From a virus: a DNA stretch of 40,894 nucleotides. Location of the stretch: positions 1-40,894 of IMG/VR virus record IMGVR_UViG_3300046171_000181. One strand, 5' to 3'. The position numbers and the translations under genes were made by a program. The notes beneath the pieces are model-generated. The model did no database searches, had not been told where the DNA came from, and saw only the letters and a program-made list of their open reading frames with translations. Numbering within the stretch: the first letter of the stretch is position 1; each line of letters opens with the position of its first letter. Below are positions 28,065 to 35,329 of the stretch, piece by piece.

Positions 28065-28313
28065 ATATGAAAAATTTAATTACTTTAATTTTATTATTAT
28101 TTACATCAATTTCATTTTCACAAGAAATGACAGTATTATATATGAATTCATCATGGAATTCTAGAAATCATTATCAAGATGTAGATAAATTAAAAAGAGC
28201 AACAATTTTAAAAGTAAATTTTGAAGATCAACCAGTAAGTATAAGAAAAGCAATTAGATCAGTACCGGCAATTATAATATTAAAAAATGGTAGACCTGTT
28301 GCTACATGGCAAG

Positions 28314-28502
28314 ATCAGGTGAAATGTCAGCATCTGAAAAAAGAAAAAAGATTGCAGAAAAGAAAAGATTAGGCCAACCAGCTGGTAAGCCTAGAAGAGT
28401 AAAAAATCTTAAAAGACGTAAAAAATAGGTAATTACATATATTATACAAACTTAACATCATGGCAAAAAAATTATCGGAAGACACAGAAGTACAACTTGA
28501 CC
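28314..28502 (+). repeat. Exact second copy of 27637-27825
   Basis: All 189 bases match 27637-27825. This copy splits the thioredoxin-like gene and is followed at once by a degenerate copy of the gene's own first half. It carries a false start for the membrane-protein gene (ATGGCAAAAAAATTATCGG) but reads only a few codons before the sequence changes. Confidence 0.95.
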
Positions 28503-28750
28503 AATTATGAATTTAATTATTTAATTTATTATTATTACATCAATTTCCATTTTCACAAGAAATGACAGTATTTATATATGAAATTCATCATGGTATTCTA
28601 GAAATCATTATCAGATGTAGATAAATTAAAAAGGAGCAACAATTTTAAAAGTAAATTTTGAAGATCAACCAGTAAGTATAAGAAAAGCAATTAGATCAGT
28701 ACCGGCAATTATAATATTAAAAAATGGTAGACCTGTTGCTACATGGCAAG
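28503..28750 (+). repeat. Degenerate duplicate of 28065-28313
   Basis: The sequence follows 28065-28313 with many single-base insertions and deletions, mostly in A or T runs, in its first ~130 bases. The last ~120 bases are identical. It rejoins the undamaged gene at 28751. The gradient of errors is characteristic of poorly polished long-read consensus, or of a repeat resolved from few reads. Confidence 0.85.
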
Positions 28751-28849
28751 CGGATTTATCTATGCAATTAAAAGTACGCTATGAAGATGTACAAAATGTA
28801 ATTGATGGTGTAGTTGCTCCTAGATTAAGAAGAGTATCAACAAATTAAT

Positions 28850-29164
28850 ATGTCAGAACTCACAGAAAAATCAAAAGTATCGTTAGATATCAAAGCAGTA
28901 ATTGGGGCAGTATTTGGTATTGTATCAATTGCTGGTGTTTGGTTTACACTAACAGCTGAAATAGCACAATTACAATTAGATGTAATTAGAATGCAAGATG
29001 CTGTAGCACTTAATGAAGAATTTAGAATTAAATGGCCAAGAGGAGAAATGGGCGCTTTACCAGATGATGCTAAACAAGATTTAAGAATAATGTATTTGCA
29101 AGAAGATGTTGAAACATTAAAAGAAGTTGTTAAGAAGTTAGAAATAGACAACGCAAAAAAATAA
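28850..29164 (+). CDS. Holin/spanin-like small membrane protein, paralogue of 27783-28064, 104 aa
   Basis: Residues ~12-36 (IKAVIGAVFGIVSIAGVWF region) are a transmembrane segment, followed by coiled coil (EDVETLKEVVKKLEID near the end). The N-termini align as V-x-L-D-h-K-x-h-G-x-h-x-G with a shared A-E/D-I after the membrane segment, so this and the 27783 gene look like paralogues. It ends 6 bases before the endolysin start, a classic holin position, although a single TM plus coiled coil also fits an inner-membrane spanin. It starts 1 base after the preceding stop. Confidence 0.7.
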   Translation: MSELTEKSKVSLDIKAVIGAVFGIVSIAGVWFTLTAEIAQLQLDVIRMQDAVALNEEFRIKWPRGEMGALPDDAKQDLRIMYLQEDVETLKEVVKKLEIDNAKK

Positions 29165-29170
29165 AATTAA

Positions 29171-29635
29171 ATGAAAAACATAAGCGAGCATATCTCATAT
29201 AAAGAGGGTGTGTATAGCATTACTGCTTTGAGATTAGGTTTAAATAATGATCCAACAAAAACTCATTTAACTAATATGGAATTATTAGCTGAAAAGATTT
29301 TTGAACCATTAAGAAAGCATGTAGGCGGACCAATAAAAATAAATTCATTCTATCGCGGACCTGAATTAAATAAAGCAATCGGTGGGAGTTCTAATTCACA
29401 ACATTGTAAAGGCCAAGCAATTGATATTGATGATGTGTATGGTTATATGAGTAATGCTGATATGTATGAATATATAAAGAATAATTTATCGTTCGATCAG
29501 ATGATATGGGAATTTGGAAATTCTGACAACCCAGATTGGATTCATGTAAGTTATGTAAATGAAGAAGCTAATAGAAATAAATGCTTATTAGCATATAAAG
29601 ACGAAAATAATAAAACAGCTTATAAAGTAATATAA
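29171..29635 (+). CDS. Endolysin, peptidase M15 family (D-Ala-D-Ala carboxypeptidase-like), 154 aa
   Basis: The zinc site of the M15 family is visible: SQHCKGQAIDID, the S-x-H-x-x-G-x-A-x-D motif (His78, Asp85), followed by DWIHVSY (His125). Residues ~50-70, IKINSFYRGPELNKAIGG, form the usual upstream strand-turn. There is no signal peptide, so export would depend on a holin-like partner. It is expected to cut peptide stems of peptidoglycan. It sits last in the rightward block, just before the convergent terminator, and directly after two membrane proteins. Confidence 0.9.
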   Translation: MKNISEHISYKEGVYSITALRLGLNNDPTKTHLTNMELLAEKIFEPLRKHVGGPIKINSFYRGPELNKAIGGSSNSQHCKGQAIDIDDVYGYMSNADMYEYIKNNLSFDQMIWEFGNSDNPDWIHVSYVNEEANRNKCLLAYKDENNKTAYKVI

Positions 29636-29698
29636 TGAAACTATGAAAAATTGTAATTGTCCCTTTTGCATTTGTAAATAACAAATAGAAATAAAAAA

Positions 29699-29722
29699 AA
29701 GGGGCCTTAAAAAAAGCCCCTT
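29699..29722 (-). terminator. Intrinsic terminator for the leftward nrdA operon, at the convergence point
   Basis: The stem AAGGGGC/GCCCCTT encloses a 10-base loop. On the minus strand it is followed by a run of T residues (the A-run before GGGG on the plus strand). It begins 6 bases beyond the nrdA stop. On the plus strand the tail is only T/A-mixed, so it should mainly stop leftward transcripts while also separating the convergent blocks. Confidence 0.85.
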
Positions 29723-29727
29723 AATTA

Positions 29728-31452
29728 TTATCCGTCACACGCTAAACAATTTTCATCCATTGCTGAATCGGCAATATCTCCTCTCAGAACAGATTCTGTT
29801 CGCATATAATATAAAGTTTTAATACCTTTCTTCCAAGCTTCCATATGGACTTTATTAATCCATTTTGGTGTAGCTACAGCAGGAAAAGCTAAGTTTAATG
29901 AAACAGATTGGTCAATATATTGTTGACGTATACCTGCTTGATTAACTAACTCTAATTGATTTATTTCTTTAAAAGTTTTAAATACATCTTTAGCTGGTAT
30001 ATCATTATATTTACCTAGCGTTATATTATCTAATTCTTTTAATCCTTGTACTGAACCACCATCTTTTAAGATTTTGTTCCAGACTTTTTCCGTGTCGATT
30101 TTATGTCGTCTGAGTACCTTTTTAAGCGTAGGGTTCTTGCGAATAAATGTACCTTTTGCAGACTGCTCTGTGAATACGTTAGCAGCCCACGGCTCAATTC
30201 CGGGAGAAACGTTTCCAGACAACTTGCTATTACTGACAGTAGGTGCGATAGCACGAAGATGAGTGTTACGATACCCAGACCCACGACACCAAAGAGGCTC
30301 GCCAAAAGTCTCAGCAAGCGCCATGGAAGCTCTCTCAGATTCGATTTTAATTTGTGAAAATATCCTTCTTGTTTCATATTGTGATAATAATCCTTCAAAC
30401 GGTAATCCTTGTTCTTGTAAATATGTATGCCATCCAAGAACTCCTAATCCTAATGCTCTACCTTTTTCAGCAGATCTTACAGAATTATGAAAGCCAACTT
30501 TACCTTTTGATTTTTGTATAAACTCTTCTAACACGCCATCTAAAAACCATATACTATCATATATTAGATTAGTGTTTTTCCATTCATCATATTTGGCTAA
30601 ATTTAATGATGATAGACAGCAAACAAATGAATGAGATTCATCAGTGTGTAATGTTATCTCACTACATATGTTTGTCATGTGAACTTTTAACCCATGCTTT
30701 CTGTATGCATCTGGATTATTTTTGTTTGTATTTCCCTTAAATAAAATATAAGGCTCTCCAGTTGCTTTTCGCTTTTGTAATAGCTTTCCCCATAATCTTC
30801 TTGCATTCTTATCACCTGTATCAAGTTTTCGCATGAATTTATCGCCGACCACAGCACACTGGTGTAGGTTGAGCGACTGACGATTAATGTCTCCTTTAGG
30901 TTCACGTATTTCCAACCACTCTTCAAAGTCGGGGTGGTCAATATTAATGTTAACGCTTGCAGCTCCTCTTCGGACAGATCCTTGATTCGTGGCAAGTATA
31001 GTGCTATCGTAAATTTTACAAAACGGCACAGTTCCATCAGATGTTCCATTTCCAGTTATATTAGCTCCGGCGGGTCTAATCATATTTACTCCGATACCAA
31101 CTCCGCCGCCGTGTTTTGCAAGTAGCATCATCTCGAGATTTTTCATACCAATCTCATATATCGAATCGCCAACATCTATACCAAAGCATGATATAGGTAG
31201 ACCTCGATCTGTACCTGTATTAGACAGCACAGGAGACGCTAAACATAGCCAACCCTTCCATATATATTCAAAGAAAGTTTCAGTTAGTTCTGGGCGATTT
31301 AAACGCTTTGATACAGCTGTACAAACACGCATATAAGCATCTTTTGGTGTTTCACCATTAACTAAATAGCCACCAGATATTGTTTTCTTATATACGTCTG
31401 TATCGCCCCAGTTAGGATAATCAATTCCCTTTTTCCAATTGTTGTTCCACAT
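29728..31452 (-). CDS. nrdA: Class I ribonucleotide reductase, large (alpha) subunit
   Basis: The 574-residue protein has the catalytic core of class I alpha: Cys89 in GLPISCFG; the N-x-C-x-E triad NICSEI with Cys263, Asn261 and Glu265; a second redox Cys at 279; the Tyr548-Tyr549 pair in TLYYMRTES; and the C-terminal Cys569-x-x-Cys572. It makes deoxynucleotides from ribonucleotides with NrdB. It lacks the ATP-cone allosteric domain before the core, which is common in phage enzymes and suggests weaker feedback. It overlaps the upstream small gene by 32 bases. NrdB and two small genes lie upstream in the same leftward operon. Confidence 0.95.
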   Translation of the reverse strand: MWNNNWKKGIDYPNWGDTDVYKKTISGGYLVNGETPKDAYMRVCTAVSKRLNRPELTETFFEYIWKGWLCLASPVLSNTGTDRGLPISCFGIDVGDSIYEIGMKNLEMMLLAKHGGGVGIGVNMIRPAGANITGNGTSDGTVPFCKIYDSTILATNQGSVRRGAASVNINIDHPDFEEWLEIREPKGDINRQSLNLHQCAVVGDKFMRKLDTGDKNARRLWGKLLQKRKATGEPYILFKGNTNKNNPDAYRKHGLKVHMTNICSEITLHTDESHSFVCCLSSLNLAKYDEWKNTNLIYDSIWFLDGVLEEFIQKSKGKVGFHNSVRSAEKGRALGLGVLGWHTYLQEQGLPFEGLLSQYETRRIFSQIKIESERASMALAETFGEPLWCRGSGYRNTHLRAIAPTVSNSKLSGNVSPGIEPWAANVFTEQSAKGTFIRKNPTLKKVLRRHKIDTEKVWNKILKDGGSVQGLKELDNITLGKYNDIPAKDVFKTFKEINQLELVNQAGIRQQYIDQSVSLNLAFPAVATPKWINKVHMEAWKKGIKTLYYMRTESVLRGDIADSAMDENCLACDG

Positions 31453-31645
31453 CTCTTTTTTCTAAATTTTTAAGTTCTTCTACTAATTTACTCCACTCAT
31501 CTTCTCCAATATGTAATTGAAAGGCGGTGAGTGTTCCTTGAGCTAATGTTTTTAAAGCATCTAATTCTTTTAATGCTCTAGTTAAAGCGCCGCCTAATAT
31601 TTCATTTTGCTCTTGCAGTTTTTTAATATTTTTTTGTACTCCCAT
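31421..31645 (-). CDS. Small coiled-coil protein between nrdA and nrdB, 74 aa
   Basis: The sequence starts MGVQKNIKKLQEQNEILGGA and is helical with heptads (ALTRALKELDALKTLAQGTL). It overlaps nrdA by 32 bases, so it is translationally coupled to it. I recognise no family. The place inside the ribonucleotide reductase cluster hints at a regulator or a membrane-protein partner, but nothing specific can be claimed. Confidence 0.65.
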   Translation of the reverse strand: MGVQKNIKKLQEQNEILGGALTRALKELDALKTLAQGTLTAFQLHIGEDEWSKLVEELKNLEKRDVEQQLEKGN

Positions 31646-31646
31646 A

Positions 31647-31898
31647 TTATTTAATTAAATGTGATATCCAAGCAACTAAACCATTTATGTTTAATGCTAC
31701 TAAGTTCCATTGTTTACGCGCAGCAGTTTGCACCATTACACAAATGAAACCTACAATATATAACATTGGCTCAATTGTCCACTGCGCAGCCACAAGAAAA
31801 CCTGCACCCATATACCCAATACGAGTAGACATTTTTTCAAGTGGCGTCAGTCTTTTAGTTGTTGCTATTAGTTTTAGAATTTTTCTTTTCACTACCAT
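31647..31898 (-). CDS. Small membrane protein with two predicted TM helices, 83 aa
   Basis: Two hydrophobic segments are evident around GYMGAGFLVAAQWTIEPMLY and IVGFICVMVQTAA, then NLVALNINGLVAWISHLI. The N-terminus is basic. The start overlaps the end of nrdB by 7 bases. It lies between nrdB and the coiled-coil gene. It has no recognisable family. Such membrane proteins in early operons may modify the host envelope or exclude other phages, but that is speculation. Confidence 0.65.
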   Translation of the reverse strand: MVVKRKILKLIATTKRLTPLEKMSTRIGYMGAGFLVAAQWTIEPMLYIVGFICVMVQTAARKQWNLVALNINGLVAWISHLIK

Positions 31899-32878
31899 AT
31901 ATCTTCGAAGTCTTCACCTTCGTTTGCTTTCGAGTAATCAGTTGGTCTAACAGCAAAAAAGTCAGTATGAGTATGGCCCCCGGTAAGATGATCAAACCAA
32001 GCCATGTTATCAACTGCTTTTTGATCGTACCCTGTGAAGTCCCATTGTTTATATTTTTTATCTTTGTAGCCAAGCTCTGCAAGTTTGTCTCCAACTCTTT
32101 TTTTGATGAAGTGTACCAAGTCATATTTTTTTAAGTTTTCTATATCACCCATTTCAAATATCTTATTAATATAAGTCATTTCAGCATTATGCATTTCTAA
32201 CGCAGCCTCAAATATATGTGGTTCACATTCTTCTTTTAATCCAGGAATTTGTGAACACATATGCCTAAATAGTTGACATCCCATTTTACTATGTAGCGAT
32301 TCATCTCTTACGGACCATTTCATTTGCTGACCAATACCTTTAAGTAAATTCCTCATTTGAAAAGAATATAATACTGCAAATGCAGAATATAAAGATACAC
32401 CTTCAGCAAATGCAGAAAATGTTGCAAGACTTTTACCAATCCCTACAGGATCATTACCTTCATAAGCAACTAAGTTTTCAAATCTTTTTGCTGTAGCAGG
32501 TTCATGTAAGAAAGCTTCATAGTCTTCAAGACCTAAAGTTTCATTCAAATAACTATATGCAACTGCATGGATAGTCTCTTGACTACCAAACATCATTGCC
32601 ATCTGTTGTATCTCGTGTTTAGGAAACCACGACACAACTTTTTGCGTCCAGTAGTCTGATACTGCACATTCTGTTTGGGCGAAACCGAGTAATATGTTTC
32701 CGACCAGGTTCTTCTCTTTGTCATTTAGTTTTTCTTTCCAATCTTTAACGTCACCGCTCATTGGTATTTCAGTATGTAACCAAAACGCTTGAGCTTGTTT
32801 TAACCAGCCTTCAGTATAATACTCAGGGTATTCAAAAGGCTTGTAAGGTATTCTTTCTGTAAATAAAGGTACATTCAT
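31892..32878 (-). CDS. nrdB: Class I ribonucleotide reductase, small (beta) subunit
   Basis: The 328 residues contain the di-metal ligand set: Glu70 in GFAQTECAV, Glu101 and His104 in QETIHAVAY, Glu159 in AFAEGVSLY, and Glu193/His196 in RDESLH. Spacing from ligand 1 to 2 is 31 residues and from Glu159 to Glu193 is 34, as in E. coli NrdB. Tyr108 sits at the tyrosyl-radical position (7 after Glu101). The first ligand is Glu, not the Asp of classic class Ia/Ib enzymes. The beta dimer generates the radical for NrdA. It overlaps the next membrane gene by 7 bases and lies 1 base after the preceding small gene. Confidence 0.95.
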   Translation of the reverse strand: MNVPLFTERIPYKPFEYPEYYTEGWLKQAQAFWLHTEIPMSGDVKDWKEKLNDKEKNLVGNILLGFAQTECAVSDYWTQKVVSWFPKHEIQQMAMMFGSQETIHAVAYSYLNETLGLEDYEAFLHEPATAKRFENLVAYEGNDPVGIGKSLATFSAFAEGVSLYSAFAVLYSFQMRNLLKGIGQQMKWSVRDESLHSKMGCQLFRHMCSQIPGLKEECEPHIFEAALEMHNAEMTYINKIFEMGDIENLKKYDLVHFIKKRVGDKLAELGYKDKKYKQWDFTGYDQKAVDNMAWFDHLTGGHTHTDFFAVRPTDYSKANEGEDFEDIW

Positions 32879-32879
32879 A

Positions 32880-33041
32880 TTAATTTTCCCATTCTATTGC
32901 GAGGTCTACAAATGGTAGATAAATAACAGTTTGTGAATGTGTTGGTCCATGATAAGTTCTTACTCCAAATAATATACCTGGATATAATCCTAATGCCATT
33001 GACCAATTTTTATCTGCCTTGTCCTCTGTATTGTTTGACAT
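32880..33041 (-). CDS. Small conserved protein upstream of nrdB (GVRTY/YLPFVDLAI motif), 53 aa
   Basis: The ORF begins MSNNTEDKADKNWSMALGLY and runs through PGILFGVRTYHGPTHSQTVI, then YLPFVDLAIEWEN. Short proteins with this GILFGVRTY...YLPFVDLAI pattern occur near nrd and other metabolic genes in aquatic phages. The function is unknown. The stop lies 1 base before the nrdB ATG and the start overlaps the previous small gene by 32 bases, so coupled translation is expected. Alternating hydrophobic strands suggest a small beta structure. Confidence 0.75.
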   Translation of the reverse strand: MSNNTEDKADKNWSMALGLYPGILFGVRTYHGPTHSQTVIYLPFVDLAIEWEN

Positions 33042-33147
33042 AATTTTTACTTGTTTTTAAATTTGACGATTTAGATTTCGCATGAATTCCTTTACGTCTT
33101 ATTTTATGTTTTTTTCTATATTGAAATAAATTTGTTTTTTTAGCCAT
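33010..33147 (-). CDS. Small highly basic protein RKKHKIRRKGIHAKSKSS, 45 aa
   Basis: The sequence MAKKTNLFQYRKKHKIRRKG continues with IHAKSKSSNLKTSKNYVKQY and ends RGQGR. It resembles a very widespread tiny protein of aquatic phages (K-R/H-x-I-R-R-x-G-h-H-A-K-x-K-x-S). Its function is unknown. Over one third of residues are basic, which suggests RNA or DNA contact. It overlaps genes on both sides (8 and 32 bases). Confidence 0.75.
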   Translation of the reverse strand: MAKKTNLFQYRKKHKIRRKGIHAKSKSSNLKTSKNYVKQYRGQGR

Positions 33148-33313
33148 AGCATTTTACATTATATTTATTATGTATAAACTCTAAGTCTTGCCACCTTAAA
33201 TAACCACGTGTAGCTAACGACCATTTAATAAACGTATCTATTTTTCTTTCTTTATACTTTCGTCTAGCTAAGTGCTTGGCTGATTCTGTATTATTTCTAT
33301 TACGCGATCGCAT
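33140..33313 (-). CDS. Small basic protein, 57 aa, overlapping the endonuclease gene
   Basis: The ORF starts at an ATG inside the end of the endonuclease gene (complement of 33311-33313) and encodes MRSRNRNNTESAKHLARRKY, then KERKIDTFIKWSLATRGYLR and WQDLEFIHNKYNVKCYG. It overlaps the endonuclease by 46 bases and the next basic gene by 8, the same tight pattern as its neighbours. The amphipathic helix and Trp/Tyr-rich end look like a real small domain. No family is recognised. Confidence 0.65.
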   Translation of the reverse strand: MRSRNRNNTESAKHLARRKYKERKIDTFIKWSLATRGYLRWQDLEFIHNKYNVKCYG

Positions 33314-33741
33314 TCTTTTTGATTTTGTGGTTTAAATAATGTATAACTTGGAAACTGTTGCATAACTAATTTTTTAAATAATTTCCAACGCATTGGAAAA
33401 GATTCATTAGGTCTTCCTTTAGTTTCAATTATAAAGCTTTTACCAATAAAATCTGGTGTATACTTTATAGGTAAGATTCTTTTCTCACCTCTATTTTTAA
33501 ATAATCCTTTACTATTTGATTGTCGTTCCCAACATTCATTTTCAAAGTGAAAACCATTTAATAATACAAAGGTTTCACCTTCATAACTAGCTTTTATACC
33601 TGCTTTTTTCAAAGCACAATACATATATTTTTCTAAGCCAGATGCGAAAGTTATACCGTCGTATGTTACTTTTTTAGAAACTACAGGACCTCTTTTTCTT
33701 TTATATGTCCTTCTTTTTTTCATCTTTAACAAATGTTCCAT
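33268..33741 (-). CDS. PD-(D/E)XK endonuclease (phage endonuclease I/resolvase-like), 157 aa
   Basis: The core shows Glu37 (FASGLEKYMYCAL), YTPDFIG with Asp97, and IIETKG with Glu106 and Lys108, the E...D...E-x-K arrangement of the nuclease superfamily. T7 endonuclease I-like resolvases and related phage nucleases share the order SGLE - YTPDF - E-x-K. It probably cleaves branched DNA or host DNA in the replication/recombination module. A basic N-terminus (KKRRTYKRKRGP) would bind DNA. It overlaps the preceding MazG-fusion gene by one base (TAATG) and contains the start of the next small gene. Confidence 0.8.
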   Translation of the reverse strand: MEHLLKMKKRRTYKRKRGPVVSKKVTYDGITFASGLEKYMYCALKKAGIKASYEGETFVLLNGFHFENECWERQSNSKGLFKNRGEKRILPIKYTPDFIGKSFIIETKGRPNESFPMRWKLFKKLVMQQFPSYTLFKPQNQKECDRVIEIIQNQPST

Positions 33742-34496
33742 TAATCATTTTTCCTGTTCTGTTTGATATTTCTTGTATAGGCAGCATCAATACAATCTTC
33801 TATTGTTAGCTTTTCTAAGTGCGCTAAATTAGTTAATACTACAACAATATCTCCAATAGCATCTTTTATTTCAGCTTTATCATTTTTTAATAACGCTTTA
33901 GCTAACTCGCCAGCTTCTTCTTGAAGCTTAACATATTGTGTAGTACTGTTGCCTTTCTTGTACAAGCCTCTTTCTTTTGCCCATGTTCTTATATTATCAA
34001 ACGTCCACGTTCTAGTTTCAACTTGATCAACTAAGCTTTCAAAGCTATTCATATCGTTAAATGCTTCCCATAAAGCTTTATTGTACACATAACTCCTATC
34101 GCTATTGTACATTGATACGTGTGCATTGTTTGCAATCCAGCTAGCTAAATCTGGAGATAAATGAATTTTACCAAATTCAGTTTGCCAGTTTAAACCAACC
34201 TGATCGTGCAATCTACCTTTTAATTTTGTTAGAGGTACAGGGAATGTTGTGGTTTGTTCGGTTACGTTTATTTTCATTTTAAATAAATTTTTATAAAGTT
34301 TGTGATCTTTTCTATAGCCATAAGACTTTTGAAGTTCTATTTCTCTATCAGATATGTAATTGATATCTGAAGAAGATTCTAGAACCTCATATTCTCCAGG
34401 CTTATAACCCTGCGTTAGCGTAACCCTTCTATTAAGATCACGTGTAACGCCGATTTTTTTACCAGGAATGTGATATAAATAATAAGTTTCTGTCAT
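33741..34496 (-). CDS. mazG: MazG-type nucleotide pyrophosphohydrolase fused to an N-terminal GIY-YIG-like domain, 251 aa
   Basis: Residues ~190-240 match MazG: E193-E194-x-x-E197 (EEAGELAK), then Glu209-x-x-Asp212 (AEIKDAIGD), the metal site that hydrolyses nucleoside triphosphates. Residues ~5-70, YYLYHIPGKKIGVTRDLNRR and onward, resemble the GIY-YIG fold (Y-x-Y...G-x-K-I-G-x-T...R), although the expected catalytic Glu is not clear. The middle ~75-185 is unassigned. Phage MazG enzymes are thought to clean up altered nucleotides or lower ppGpp. The start overlaps thyA by ATGA, linking it to dTMP synthesis. Confidence 0.8.
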   Translation of the reverse strand: MTETYYLYHIPGKKIGVTRDLNRRVTLTQGYKPGEYEVLESSSDINYISDREIELQKSYGYRKDHKLYKNLFKMKINVTEQTTTFPVPLTKLKGRLHDQVGLNWQTEFGKIHLSPDLASWIANNAHVSMYNSDRSYVYNKALWEAFNDMNSFESLVDQVETRTWTFDNIRTWAKERGLYKKGNSTTQYVKLQEEAGELAKALLKNDKAEIKDAIGDIVVVLTNLAHLEKLTIEDCIDAAYTRNIKQNRKND

Positions 34497-35329
34497 TTTT
34501 TTCCAACATTTAAAGGAGCTTTTATTTCGCCCATGTGTTCATACCCGTGTAATATCATACTATCCAGTGATGGAATATTAATTTCATTTTGTGAATTAAT
34601 ACCAACACCAATAGTATCTAATTGTAATACTGGACAATGATATGTATCAGGGTCTCTATACATTAATGTAGTTGCTTGGTCAATATGATTATTATAAATA
34701 TGACAATCACCAAGCTGACCAATTAATTTACCAGGTTTTAAACCATGACCTTTAGCTAATAGTTCTAATAATAAACCATACATAGCTATATCATAAGGCA
34801 AACCTAAGAATACATCTACAGATCTTTGTTGCCACATTAAGTCTAGCTTGCCATTGTTTACATAACATTGAAAGCCATAATGACACGGTGGTAAAGCCAT
34901 ATCTTTCATATCAGCAGGATTCCAAGCTGATACAACCATTCTTCTTGAATTAGGATTATTATGCAGCTGTAAAGATAAATCATACATTTGATCAATACCA
35001 TTAAAGTCACGCCATTGCTTACCATATACTGGACCTAATGTTTCATCAGTTCTACCAGACCTTTCATAATCTGCTCTCCAGTATTTAACACCATTATCTT
35101 CCAAATATTTTAAATCAGTTCTGCCTTGCAATATCCACATAAGCTCGACTTTAGCAGCTTTGAAAGAAACTTTTTTTGTGTATAGCAAAGGAAAACCTAA
35201 TGCCATATCGTGTCTAATAGTATAGCCAAACTTTGATAGTGTACCGACTCCGGTTCTATCGTTCTTGTTTTTACCGCTATTAAGTATTTCAGATACTAAT
35301 ATCCTATATTGTTCATTTATATTTATCAT
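34493..35329 (-). CDS. thyA: Thymidylate synthase (ThyA family)
   Basis: All landmark residues are visible: the Arg pair R129-R130 in NPNSRRMVVSAWNPAD, catalytic Cys149 in LPPCHYGFQ, the QRSVDVFLGLPYDIAMY segment, and the C-terminal APLNVGKK tail. At 278 aa it is close to the usual ~264-residue length. It methylates dUMP to dTMP using methylene-tetrahydrofolate, supplying thymine for this AT-rich genome. It overlaps the preceding small gene by 17 bases and shares an ATGA junction with the MazG fusion. Confidence 0.96.
   Translation of the reverse strand: MININEQYRILVSEILNSGKNKNDRTGVGTLSKFGYTIRHDMALGFPLLYTKKVSFKAAKVELMWILQGRTDLKYLEDNGVKYWRADYERSGRTDETLGPVYGKQWRDFNGIDQMYDLSLQLHNNPNSRRMVVSAWNPADMKDMALPPCHYGFQCYVNNGKLDLMWQQRSVDVFLGLPYDIAMYGLLLELLAKGHGLKPGKLIGQLGDCHIYNNHIDQATTLMYRDPDTYHCPVLQLDTIGVGINSQNEINIPSLDSMILHGYEHMGEIKAPLNVGKK

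Larger units (their letters stand above)
28067..28848 (+). pseudogene. Exported thioredoxin-like protein gene, interrupted by a 437-base insert (restores to 114 aa)
   Basis: The gene begins MKNLITLILLLFTSISFSQ, a clear signal peptide, then MTVLYMNSSWNSRNHYQDV, ATILKVNFEDQP and IRSVPAIIILKNGRPVATWQ. This recalls the thioredoxin fold with its SVPA cis-proline loop, although the CxxC active site is missing (SSWNSRN instead). Reading stops after position 28313, where copied sequence begins. Joining 28067-28313 to 28751-28848 gives exactly 345 bases in frame, ending ADLSMQLKVRYEDVQNVIDG and a basic C-terminus. The protein would act in the periplasm or envelope; a role in lysis or superinfection control is only suggested by its neighbours. 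Confidence 0.75.

Noticed and set aside
29643-29681. 12-residue Cys-dense micro-ORF MKNCNCPFCICK after the endolysin
   Set aside because: Four Cys in 12 codons is striking, but length and lack of context make translation unsupported; conservation would be needed.
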